Source: Phragmites australis
Taxonomy: Eukaryota; Streptophyta; Magnoliopsida; Poales; Poaceae
Length of the DNA stretch: 64,000 bases
Assembly: GCF_958298935.1 (NCBI RefSeq)
Contig: NC_084940.1
Span: 16,177,146 to 16,241,145 of the forward strand
Direction of reading: 5' to 3'
In this document: piece by piece, positions 11,290 through 22,400 of the stretch
Layout of the letters: each line of letters begins with the position of its first letter
Numbering within the stretch: the stretch's first letter is position 1
Program-made: the position numbers and the translations under genes
The notes under the pieces: generated by a model
Told to the model about the DNA's origin: nothing
Databases searched by the model: none
The model's input: only the letters and a program-made list of their open reading frames with translations

Positions 11290-13004
11290 TATTAGCCCTA
11301 AATAGACAATCAATTCATACTTAACATGAGGGTGATTATTTTTAATGAGCAGGGAATCAATCAATAAGATTCACACAATTGATTTCATCAATTTTGGAGC
11401 TACCAATAATTAATTATCCATTAATGAAGATCAAACCCTATTTCATTAACTCATGTAATTTAAATACACATTCATAGCTCCCAGTATTTTTATTATGTAG
11501 ATTATGATCATACAAATCCAACAAAATTGGTTTCACTATTTTTGGAGCAATATTCTATTTTCTATGCATTTTACAACTTTCAGCCAAATTGCTAGTTGAA
11601 CCAATATTCAAATTCACATTTTCTGGTTTTCCTGAATATTAAAAGGCCTAAATCCTTTTTGCACCCAGGCCGAGCTACCATGATAGCTGACACACCCCGC
11701 CCTCGCTCGTTTTTGACTCGGGTCAAACCCGCCGGGGGCGAGCGGCAGCGCAGCTTGGCCAGCCAAGGGCACTAGTGGCACCAGCACGTGCACACAGTCC
11801 TGACTGACACACACGTGGCCAATGGTGATGACTGGAGGATGGCAGCGACGACGCACGGCGGAAACAACACGACGACGGGTCGATTCGGCTCACCGGTGGC
11901 TAAATGACGACGTAATTGAGCTGGACGAGGGCAGTAAGGACGCACAGATCTAACGGTGTGCTCACTAGCCGATGGGCCTGGTCAGAACTAGGTCGGCGGC
12001 ATGTGGCCATGGGCAGCAGAGCTCGATCACCGAGGAAAGCCGCGCCGGCGACGGGCCAAGGGCCAAAGCACATGCGCGCAAAGGGGAGAGGAAAGTGAGG
12101 AAGCTCACTATGGTTTTGGTCAGTCCAAAGAAGCTGTGTTCCAACGGCTCGACGGTGAGGTGCGGAGTGAATCCGTCAGAGACGAAGAAGACGGCAGCTC
12201 GACCTCCAAATCTGGCAGGAAACGTGCCAAATTGACCGGTGAGGGCTCGATGGAAGCCCTGGCGCCACCCTTCAGTGCTCAGAGGAGCTTGGCTGGGGCG
12301 GATTTGATTTCAGCGCATTGAATTTGGGTCGACGGCGTGTGCGGCTCTGAGCTCGCGCTCTGCTCTGTGTGCTCTGTGCTGGGCGGCCGAGTGAGAGAGA
12401 GAGGAGAGCAGAGAGAGCGAGGGTGGAGGAGATAAGGGCATTGCCCAGCACCTCAGGAAAGGAGCATAGTGCCGTTCTCGACTTATCCGGTGATGTGGCT
12501 GGCCTCCAAAGTCTAGGAAATCGACGGGCAGAGGTAGAGAGCGCAGAGAGAGCGGGAGATGAGTGATGAACAGTAGCCAGCCGAAAAAATATCCATCCCA
12601 CTTCTTCTATTCAAAAGAACGCCTTCCCGAGGTCCAAAAATTATGGGATAAATTTTGTGTGAAACTACAATTCATGTGCAACCCATAATGCCTAAGCCAA
12701 TTTCAATAAAAAATTCTCCAAAAATGCAATCTTTTCTAACTTGTGGTAATTTTTATACCTTCAAAACCGTACCCAAAAATTTGGGAAAATCACTAATATT
12801 TCTCATTTAACATGGACTAATTTCTAAAATTGTTTCCAGCCTTATGTTTCATAGCAATATTGTGAGTTGCTTCACAAAGCACCACTTAACATTAATTTTC
12901 ACAATTTAGGTTTAATTGGAAATGCATGTTCATAATTTCTCAAAACAACTAAGCATGATGCTTATGATGCTTAATGACATGCTTAAGCCATTTGCGCTAT
13001 TATA
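11290..13004 (-). repeat. Gypsy A 5' LTR, partial
   Basis: This copy corresponds to 7031-8829. Both start with ATTAGCCCTAAATAGACAAT and end with CATTTG.GCTATTA; the last bases are TATA here instead of TACA, one substitution in the terminal CA. The portion matching 5185-7030 is absent. Confidence 0.75.
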
Positions 13005-13891
13005 GGCGGCAAGGGTAGGGACTCCACCATTCCTTCTTTGCCCCCCTGGCCAACAGATCGATCCCAAGTCCCTATGTATAGCCGATGACTTGATTTGTAG
13101 CGAAGAGATAAAGATGGAAATCGGTTGGGATTTGAGGCTAACTAGACTCAAATCAGTTGGGGATAGATGGGGATTACTATAGTCTAGGACTTGGGGGTGG
13201 ATTTGGCTGGGATCAAAGGGGGATTCCATTTAGGACTCGATGCTAATCCCGTTTGAGTGATTCTAGATAGACTTCGACTCATATGGAGGTTGAACTCAGA
13301 TGGATTTTTTTGGAGCTGTTGGCTTCGGTTTGTGGAGATAGAGGGGGCGGTTGTGCATCAGCTTGAGGAAGGAGATGATCTCCTCAGCTCATTGGGGCAG
13401 GGAAAGAGATAGGGGGGGGGGGGCAACGGGCCGGCGCAAAGCAATAGAGGAAGTTGGCCCAACTTGGTGTGCAAAGTAAAGATGGAAGGGTCCGGCTGGG
13501 CTAGCTCAGGTTGGGAAAAAAGAAAGGGGAAGGAGGGTAGAGGAGAGAGAGGTGGACCGTGAAGGAAAATCGAGCCCGTCTGCTCCTTTTATTTTTCTTT
13601 CCTTTTTTTAGTGTATGATGTTATGTATGAATATGTGTATTGTGGAAATATATGACAAAATATCATCGTACAATATGGAAGAAACTTGATTATTCTTCTA
13701 GGTTTGAATTATCGATTCCCGATCGATATCGACATGTTTCCGTTCCGATAACATCGTTTCCAATTTTCTCGTATTATCAATGTCATATTCGTTTCTAGTA
13801 TTATCGTTATCGACTTCATTTTCAAGCGAAAATGTGAAACTGAAAATGGTTTAGGCCTTTTTTGATTGTTTTTTAACTGTTTTCATCCCTA
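13005..13891. other. Right arm of the hAT element, non-coding
   Basis: Bases 13005-13600 are GC-rich with a G12 run near 13407. The minus-strand open frame at 12930-13229 crosses the LTR boundary and is not a gene. Bases 13640-13891 are AT-rich subterminal hAT sequence ending in the inverted terminal repeat. Confidence 0.5.
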
Positions 13892-14229
13892 ATTGTGTTA
13901 TTTTGTCAAGACAGTTATTTTGTCTAGACTTTACTTATGACACCTTTTAAGCTTTATCTTGTGTTGTGCCTAATTTAATTTGTGTTGTGCCTAAATATGA
14001 TTGTAGTGCATATACTCATTTCTCTTATCCTCAAACATTAGTGACTTAGTTGATCAGCTCTGTGTGGTCAAATATGTCCTTTCCCCAAATCAATTGTGTG
14101 TGATTGCCAATGAATCTTAGTCGAAAGAGAACATATGCAGACTCTTCTCACCACCCAGTGGTTAATAGATGAGTTCAATTCATTTGTCAAAACAAAACTA
14201 TAAAAAATCGTAAAGAAGTAAAGCTAAAA

Positions 14230-15260
14230 TATGTCTTATATACAGATTCAAGTTATTCAACGACATTGAATTTTTGGACCTGGAGACATCATGGAGTGTC
14301 GTTGTTAGGATAGATGTGAAGTTCTCGGTCCAATCTCCTCATCGTGATAGCCAACATTTTATTGTCATGGATATTAATGTAAGTCGCTTGTATAATGGAT
14401 AAATATAACGATCATGTTATAAGAAATTTTATCACAACCTGACTTAGTTTGTTATTCAATTTTAAGGGGTCCAAAATAGAAGCAATTGCATCGAACAACA
14501 ACATTGAGAGACTCAACAATTTACTCGCAGAAGGTGTGTTTATACCCTGCATGAAGTGAGATTCGATCCTAACTAGGAGAAGGCGGTGCTATTTCGAAAT
14601 ATTGGACATCGGTACAAATGTCTTAAATGACTCCACTAGGGTTGAGCCCTATACCATACCTATTCAATTTCCGCTCTACCCGAAGAATCTTATGCCCTTT
14701 TGTGAAGTGTACGTATGTACTAATAAAACTTTTGTAGGTAAGGTTTCAAGCTTCCCATCTTATACTTAAATCAAAGAAAACTTGAATTTTCACACACAAA
14801 AAATTGACCAAGAATAAATGGTACAGACATAGCTGAAATAGTTGTACATGGGGCACAAATTGAGCATATTGGCGAAGCGCTTACAGATAGGTCATGCTCA
14901 TAGACATGAGGTATTTTTATTTTTGTTAGTACAAAAAGGTACATCTAGATAAAATACGCTATAATTTATATCCAGAAAAAATTATGAGTTTTCTATGTTC
15001 ATTTTGTAGGTGCAACCTCATTGTTATTGGGGTTTGGTGCAAACATTTGACCGGACACGCTCTCAGGTGGTCATTAGCTAATGCTAACAATGACATAGTC
15101 ATAGGAACGATGCTTCGAAATAATAGGAGACATGGTAATTGGTTCCTTATTATTAACCATAGCATACTTTCAACATATACATATTCAGTTATTGTTCTAA
15201 CTAAAAAAAATCAACTTAACAATAGGGTGCTTGAAGACTTCAGACCATACAACTTTTAAA
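14230..15260 (+). pseudogene. RPA-like single-strand DNA-binding (DUF223/OB-fold) gene of the Helitron
   Basis: Exon-like pieces read FLDLETSWSVVVRIDV near 14270-14330, HFIVMDINGSKIEAIA across a probable intron (14381-14465), a segment ending VYTLHEVRF near 14540, then PIQFPLYPKNLMPF near 14670. This is the pattern of DUF223/replication-protein-A OB folds, which plant Helitrons often carry and which presumably protect single-stranded DNA during transposition. Later pieces (14984-15259) may be a further OB fold (VIGVWCKHLTG). Stops and frame changes show decay. A captured host RPA1 gene is an alternative, but the Rep gene downstream favours the Helitron's own copy. Confidence 0.5.
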
Positions 15261-16350
15261 TTCAATCCAGGTCATCGCGCAACACGTGCATTGCAGAGTG
15301 AGTAGTTCTAACACCATTAATAAAAGTCACTACATTCACAAATATTATCACTAAGAAATTAAGAAATATATATAGTTTAGTCAAATATTAATTGAAACAA
15401 TCCTGTTCGAACATGCAGGCGTGCGAGGATCGGTGATCACAGGATCTATGGATCTCCATTTTGTTAAAAGATTTCTTGAAAATAGATGTGCGTACTTAGC
15501 AACCATGGCTTGAGTGTGACTGGTACAGGTGCTACTGGTTCTTAGAAGACTACTATAGCTAGACAATATTCACACATGTTAATGTGTCTATCAGTTATCA
15601 AGATTTTTGTTTCCATTGTGATGTTTGAGTTGTTTAAGTAATCACCAATGGATACTGGCAGCTACCTTTGTGTCTATAATATATCCTGAATGTTTGTAAT
15701 GATGTCTTGTCTTGAAGGATCAAAATGTGCTCTCCTCACCTTCTGAACCTTGTGCTTATTATCTTGATTATATTTACATGAGTGAACCATGCCAAATAAC
15801 GTTCCTGGAAAATATAACCTTGTTACTATACTGAACCGAAACAACTTGTACTACTAGGAACCAAATCAGAAGCATGCAATAGTAAGTTGAATCTGAAGCA
15901 TTCCTAAGATATGCACGATCACGATTGATACAGTAGTGCACAATGTCGACGACAATCCTCGTGAGCATCATTCTGCTTTAGACCAAATTAGACTCCTTTC
16001 TCTTCTATCTTCAACATTAGTCTGTTTGTATTGCGCATAAGATTGATGAAGTGAGGATTTTTCCTTATGCACTATAAGGCGTATGCCTTATTTTCTAACT
16101 ATCGAATTATCAAATAATATAATCCTATTTTAGGGTATAGCACATTACCAACAAGTTGCTTGAATGTCGGAAAATCAAAACCAGTCAAGAAGAGAAGAAA
16201 AAGAAGGTATGCATTCACGCCTAATTGTAATGTTAGCTATATAGCCCATGCTACAACATTAAACTAATATTAAAAACATATGTGCTACTTTTGATTTAAT
16301 CTTTTTATAGTATAGATGGACACTGCACATGAAAGAGGTCTCACCACAAC
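15261..16350. other. Helitron spacer without recognisable gene
   Basis: AT-rich sequence; short open frames on both strands show no family motif. It probably holds the end of the RPA-like gene and the 5' leader of the Rep gene. Confidence 0.4.
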
Positions 16351-18472
16351 TATATGCCACATGACCCTTTTGGAATTTCTATTCAAGAACTATCCTATGC
16401 TTCATATGATAGTTCATCAGATGACAAAGATGGGCCACATCGACTACCATCCTCATTTGTAATTCCTGCACAAAGTACCCACACATCGGTGGGGCTATTA
16501 CAAGGCAAAGGCTCTAATGGTACAAGCTCATGTATGAATTGTGGTAATGCTACAAGCTTAAATAACCTCTCATGTAATTTGATTAATGAAACATTGTATA
16601 CCTTTGAATAGGAGGGAATCATAACCTTGATTTTGTGGCAACTCTAGCCATTGCTACACCAGAACAGCAACAACAAACAAAATTAGAACAAACAAACACT
16701 CGTGGGAGGGGACAGTGGACCGTTCAGAAGCAATGCGACAATGTGATAGAGCAGTTGTGCAAGCATGATGCCCGAGCAAGTTGCAAGCAGTCGGGCTTGT
16801 GCTAGTCAACGTTATGCAAATATGACACCTGAGTGGAGGCAAATAAGGCAAGATAAACAGAACCAACCAAACATGGGAAGATGAAGCACTCCCTGTACAA
16901 ATTGTGTCATAGGTACAAATATTACCGATGCAAAAAAATACATCTACGGTTGGCTCTAACAATATTGATACAACCAAAGTTATCTACCAGAACCTACCAA
17001 ATAGCACTAATATGTTGAAACCTCAGCTAGACTATCACCATTGTGGTGTGAAGAGGTTTGAATATGAGTCATTGGAATTTTGTTGCAGGGATGGGAAAAT
17101 CAAATTGGAGATGCCAGAACCACCTGAAGAGCTCTAACTGCTATACACAAGTGGGGATCCTGAATCACAGCATTTTCGGGACATCATTAGGTTTTAAATG
17201 GTCATTTCTCGTTCACCACACTCTACTGTAATTATGGTAAACTCACAAGTGCAAGAGATAGAGTGTACACATCTAAAGCTCATGGACAAATGTACCACAA
17301 TATACACTCGTTCGGACAACGAGATGATGACTCGAGCCATTTGCAGCTATACTTCTATGATGATGATCCTTCCTTATCACACCATTTTTGACACACCTGA
17401 GATGAGGCATATAGAGCAAGATATAGGAGTGTTATTAGAAGTTTGGTGGGCATCCTCAGTGACAACCCCTACTCTGAAATATTCAGGAGCTTAGGACAAG
17501 TTTAAGACATGGATGAATATCGTATTATGCAAAATACTGAATACAAACTGGATCAAAGAGTATATAACATGCCATTAACATCAGAGGTGGCTATTGTGTG
17601 GGTCGAAGGGAACGAGCTGCACAAACATTTTGATCATAATAACTCTCTTTGGTAATAACGACACATATTATTCAATCAGGCCTCGTCAAGGGTGCTATGA
17701 CCCTTTGTCATATCCTCTCCTTTTCCCAAGCAGGGAGCTCGGTTGGCATCCAGAGATACCAAAACAAGGCATTGCTATTAAACAGATACAGAGGTCTTGG
17801 TCTGCAAATCCCGACAACCCAGGTTAGTTAAGTGATATATAGTTGCATTCATCCATTTTCTCATGGTACTTATCAACCTTCTACTAATTAACTAACCATG
17901 TTTATTCTTTTCTTGATAGACACTAATAGCCAGTTGTGTGTCATGATGCACAAATATTATTGCTACAAGTTCCAGATGCGCTGTGGAAGCTTGAACACCA
18001 TCTTGCATGGGAAGCGCCTACTCCAGCAATTTGCAGTTGATACCTATATAAAGCTTGAAACATCACGCCTGAACTACATTCTAAACAACCAGTCAAGAAT
18101 ACTTGCAGATCTTTACCAGGGCTTAGCCGATAGTGTATCTGCAGGGGAGAATCGAGTGAGTGCAGTGGGCAAAAGATGGGCCCTTCCAACATCATTTATT
18201 TGTGGCCCGAGGGAAGAGACGATAATACATGGATGCTATGGCCTTGGTGCAGAAGTATGGTAAACTAGGCATCTTTCTTACCATGACTTGCAACCCTAAC
18301 TGGGAAGAAATACTTATGGATCTTGAACCTGGCCAGACACCACAAGACTATCCTGATCTTGTCGTATGAGTACTTAGAGCTAAACTAGAGGATCCCAAGG
18401 TTCAGCTCTTCCATAACCACATCCTTGGTGTCATTGCATCACAAGTCCAAGTCATCGAGTTCCAGAAAAGGG
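16350..18472 (+). pseudogene. Helitron Rep/helicase gene, N-terminal part, truncated before the HUH motif
   Basis: From 17030 the frame reads HHCGVKRFEYESLEFCCRDGKI, the Cys-rich start of Helitron replication proteins, followed by HGQMYHNIHSF, LQLYFYDDDP and NMPLTSEV. At 17640-17830 it shows FGNNDTYYSIRPRQGCYDPL. A plausible intron lies at 17823-17919 (GT...AG). The next exon reads YYCYKFQMRCG, ILHGKRLLQQFAVDTYIK and LYQGLADSVSAGE, then TMTCNPNWEE and finally VIEFQKRG at 18472. In intact Helitrons the HUH nuclease motif follows these residues; here unrelated sequence follows. Upstream (16354-16890) a Ser-rich segment and a weak Arg-rich repeat precede it. Several stops and frame shifts are present. 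Confidence 0.8.
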
Positions 18473-18480
18473 GGAAAACT

Positions 18481-18976
18481 TGGGGAAGTCCTCTGGAAAG
18501 CTCATGGGAGTTCCCACCTCCGATCTTCGGCTTTTGAACGCGATGAGTAGAGCTCTCTTTCTCTCTCTAGGGTCGGATGGAGAGAGGGAGAGTGAGAGAA
18601 AAGTGAGAGGGAGAGAGCAAAAGGAAGTGTTCAATCCTCTTAACCCAAGCCTCTATGTGTTGGTGGTCAGACCGCGAGTTCGGGTGGTCAGACCGCATGA
18701 AATCCACGTGGCGGTGTACTTGGCGATCGTACCGCGGGTTATACCGGTCAGACCGTGAGGGGGTTCTTTTGCTAAAATTTTCCTAAGTCTCCCCTCATCA
18801 TCCTCCTTATATTATTTTCCTTCTCTATGGCATGTAGGGATTCTCCAAAGTACTCTAAACCATCTCTAAGGTGTTTAAGACATGTTTAACCGGTTTTTGA
18901 TAGACGAAGATGTGCAAGCACATACGATAATGATTATGCATGCCTAATTACGTAACTAGCATTTTGGGATGTGACA
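18481..18976 (-). repeat. Gypsy B 3' LTR (about 0.5 kb)
   Basis: On the plus strand it ends GGGATGTGACA, so the coding strand begins TGTCACATCCC. The other end is placed at TGGGGAAGTCC because Helitron coding stops just before it; this limit is uncertain. It contains a CT-rich leader-like stretch at 18550-18620 and several GGTCAGACCG words at 18660-18760. Confidence 0.5.
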
Positions 18977-19505
18977 AACCTCCCCCTTAAGAAGAATCTC
19001 ATCCCGAGATTCGGTAGACTTAGGGAGAAGGTGCTAACGATGAAATGGAAAAGAATTCTTTGCTATTGGGGAAAGAATCATGTCGACCTTCATCCATGGA
19101 ACAAAAGGACAGCGGGGAACCTTCACATGAGCTAGCAGTCAGACCGAAGCTAGACCCGGTCAGAGCGTGGCTCGGTTAGACCGCGAAAACGGTGGTTCGA
19201 CCAAAATCTATACAGAGAGTTTTGGGCTCCTACGGGCAGACCGACGGTGTGGTGATGTCCAGACCGTCAACCAATGGTTAGACTGTGGACCTTGGGCGGT
19301 CAGACCATCCAGGGAACATAGAATTTTGAGTTCCACATGACACTGGTGGTCAGACCGACAGACCAACAATGGTTAGACTGCCAGGAGCATGACTCTCCCA
19401 GATGGGTAGTTTTTGGGCACAAACCTTTAGAACAAAACTTACATTCTACATAGCGATGAATATAGACATGTGAGATGTTCCAATGTGCAAAAATCACAAC
19501 GGTAT
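18977..19505 (-). other. Gypsy B polypurine tract and 3' untranslated region with GGTCAGACCG repeats
   Basis: AACCTCCCCCTTAAG directly inside the LTR is the polypurine tract on the coding strand. Bases 19130-19390 hold about eight imperfect copies of GGTCAGACCG. No gene is seen. Confidence 0.55.
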
Positions 19506-22400
19506 TTACAAGTTATCAAAAAGTTCAGGATATTCAGAGCGGATTTTATCCTCATGCCGCCGAGTCACTTCATATTTGGTGTGGTTGCTCCATTGGACTT
19601 TGATGAACTTAGTCAAATGCCGCCGAGTTTTGCGTCCCTCTTCATCCAAGATTCGGATTGGTCCCTCACAATATGAAAGATCCGGCTGCAACTCTTGGTT
19701 TGCAAGTTTGATCACTTCTGTTGGAACTTGAAGGCATTTCTTCAATTGCGACACGTGGAAGACATTGTGAACGGCGGAGAGGGATGGAGGCAAGTCCAAT
19801 TGATAGGCCACCTCTCCATGCCGGGCAACAATCTGGAATGGTCCCACATATCGAGGTGCTAGCTTTCCTCTGACTTGAAAGTGCCGAACTCCTTTGAGTG
19901 GATAAACCTTGAGATACGTAAAGTCTCCAATCTCGAACACAAATTCTCTGTGGCGGTGATCCGCATAGCTCCTCTGTCATGACTGAGCCATGAGGAGATA
20001 CTTTTGAATAGTCAAAACACGCTCTTCTGCCTCTTTGACCAAATCCGGGCCTAGAAAAGCTCTTTCACCAGATTTGAACCAATTAAATGGCGTTTTGCAT
20101 CCACGGCCATAGAGAGCTTCAAATGGGGACATCTCAATACTTTAGTGATAGCTATTGTTGTATAAGAACTCGACGAAAGGCAAGCATATCTCCCACTTCT
20201 TCCCATATGTGAGAGCACAAGCTCAAAGCATGTCCACCAGAATCTGATTCACCCTCTTCGTTTAACCATCAGTCTTGGGGTGGTAAGCGGTGATGTGAAA
20301 GAGCTCAATTCTCATAGCTTCATAAAAGCTCCTCTAGAAATGAGAAATGAACTGAGTGTCTCGATCAGAAATAATCTTCTTCATAATCCCATGGAGGCAA
20401 ACAATCCGAGTGACGTACAGCTCTGCATATTGCTTAATCGAATACGTGGTCTTGATAGGGAGGAAATAAGCGGACTTTGTCAATCAGTCCATAATGACCC
20501 AAATCAAATCATAGCCTTGAGAAGTCCTCGACGATCCAGTAATAAAATCCATTCCGATCTCCTCCCACTTCCAGGAGGGAATAGGCAATGGCTGGAATGT
20601 ACCAACTAGCTTGAGATATTTGGCATTCACCCTTCGGTAGACATCACACTCAGCAACATATCAAGCGATCTCCCGCTTCATGCAAGTCCACCAAAATCTG
20701 GGCTTGAGGTCTTGGTACATCTTAGTACTCCTTGGATGAATGGATAGCAAAGATTCATGAGCTTCATCCAGAATTTTCTTCCTTAATGCATCGAATCTCG
20801 GAACCACTAGCCGGTTCCCAAACCACAAGACACCTTGATCGTCCTCAGAGAAACAGATAGCCTTGCCTCCCTTCATTTTGTCTCATATTTGGGCCATGCC
20901 CTTGTCATCCTTCTGAGCTGCTTTGATGTCATCTAGGATGGTGGATTTGATCTCTAAATTTGTAAGAAATCTCTCTAGAACCATCTTGAGTCCAAGCCTT
21001 CAGAAATCATCACAAGGTGTGGTGACCCTGTGCTGGAGTGAGAGGCAATTGCATCGAGCCCTTTGACTTAGCGTATCGGCGACCACATTCACCTTACCAG
21101 GATGATAATGCACCTCTAGTTTATAATTCTTGATCAACTCGAGCCATCTTCACTGTCTTATGTTCAGATCGGCTTGAGTGAAGATGTATTTGAGACTTTT
21201 GTGATCCGTATAGATACAGCACAAATTGCCCAACAGATAATGGCACCAAATCTTCAGAGCGTGCACCACTGCCACAAGCTCTAAGTCATGGGTTGGGTAG
21301 TTCTCTTCATAGTGCTTAAACTGACATGAGGCATAAGCCACAACTCTGCCCTCTTGCATAAGGACACATCTGAAGGCTATGCGGGAGGCATTGCAATAAA
21401 TATTGAAACCTTTGTCCACTTCAGGCTGAGTGAGAACATAAGTTGTTGTGAGCAGTTTCTTCAAGATTTGGAAAGCTAACTCACATTCACTTGACTACTC
21501 AAACACACTCCCTTACTTCAACAGCTTAGTCATTGGCTTGGCAATCTTAGAGAAATTCTCGATGAACCGACCGTAATAGCCCGTAAGTCCAAGAAAACTC
21601 TGGATATTAGTGATATTCTTAGGTTTAACCCAATTGAGCACATCCTCCTCTTTGCTCGGGTCAACTGCAACACCATTTTCAGATAACACATGACCCAGAA
21701 AGTGACTTCGCAGAGCCAAAACTCGTACTTGCTGAACTTGGCATATAGTTGGTGACCTCAAAGTTAGCAAAGAACAACATAGAGATGCTCAGATTGTTCT
21801 TCTTCGATCTTGGAGTATATAAGAATATTGTCAATAAAAACACGACAAACTTGTCAAGTTCCTCCATAAACACAGTGTTCATCAAATACATGAAGAATGC
21901 CGGCACGTTCGTCAAGCCAAAGGACATGACAGTGAACTCATAAAGCTCGCAGCGAGTAGAGAAAGTTGTCTTTGGAATATCCTCCAGTCAGACCTTGAGT
22001 TGATGATAGCCCAGTCTCAAGTCAATCTTCGAGAAAACTTGAGCACCAGTCAACTAATCGAACAGAATATCGATCCTGGGAAGCGGATACTTATTCTTGA
22101 TCGTGACCTCATTCAGTGGACGGTAATCAACACACATCCACAGAGTACCATCATTTTTCTTCACAAAGAGTGCCGGGCATCCCCAAGGTGAGGAGCTCGG
22201 ACGAATGAAACCCTTTGAAAGCAACTATTGAATTTGTTTCTTCAACTCGGCTAACTCATCTGGCAGCATCTTATAATACTTCTTCGAAATTGAGGCCGTT
22301 TCGGGAAAAAGATCAATTGAGAATTCTACCGCTCGATCGGGCACTATTCCTAGCAACTATTCTGGAAGAGTATCTCATTGATAATAACCGATGCCTTGGT
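19506..22400 (-). pseudogene. Gypsy B pol: reverse transcriptase, RNase H, integrase, chromodomain
   Basis: Reverse transcriptase shows MSFGLTN (21927) and a catalytic region that reads FIDNILIY only after a one-base frame change, so the usual second Asp of the DD pair is Asn. RT/RNase H follows with [22 protein letters not shown] and VVAYASCQ. The integrase zinc domain reads HESLLSIHPRS (20760) and the core keeps SDRD, but the catalytic Glu region is TKRVNQ instead of TERVNQ, a Glu-to-Lys change. The C-terminus (19940-19506) has FHVSQLKKCL and ends VQWSNHTKYEVT...EYPELF, a chromodomain-like tail. Many stops are present. The element cannot encode its own transposition. Confidence 0.85.

Larger units (their letters stand above)
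5185..13004 (-). mobile_element. Gypsy A: Ty3/gypsy (chromovirus-type) retrotransposon with internal deletion
   Basis: The element runs on the minus strand. Its 3' LTR is 5185-8829 and a partial 5' LTR is 11290-13004. Between them are only RNase H, integrase and chromodomain remains. Gag, protease and reverse transcriptase are missing, together with the primer-binding site and the inner half of the 5' LTR. Upstream flank TGTGG and downstream flank GGCGG do not match well, so the target duplication is not confirmed. The element lies inside the hAT element and is therefore younger than it. Confidence 0.75.
4647..13891. mobile_element. hAT-type element, non-autonomous, split by gypsy A
   Basis: The left end reads TAGGGATGAAAACGGT and the right end, on the other strand, TAGGGATGAAAACAGT: a terminal inverted repeat with one mismatch over 16 bases. 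The flanks are ATTGAGTT and ATTGTGTT, an 8-bp target duplication with one mismatch. End sequence and duplication length fit the hAT superfamily. The hAT parts outside the gypsy insertion are 4647-5184 and 13005-13891; neither shows transposase coding. The right subterminal region (13680-13880) is rich in TTATCG and TTTCCG words, as usual for hAT ends. Confidence 0.72.
13900..18480 (+). mobile_element. Helitron remnant
   Basis: A plus-strand Helitron body is recognised from an RPA-like gene (about 14230-15260) and the N-terminal two thirds of a Rep/helicase gene (16350-18472). The helicase part and the 3' hairpin with CTRR end are missing, because gypsy B sequence starts at about 18481. The 5' TC end could not be placed. 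Confidence 0.65.

Noticed and set aside
5180..13009. Target site duplication for gypsy A
   Set aside because: The flanks TGTGG and GGCGG agree in only three of five positions; not enough to claim.
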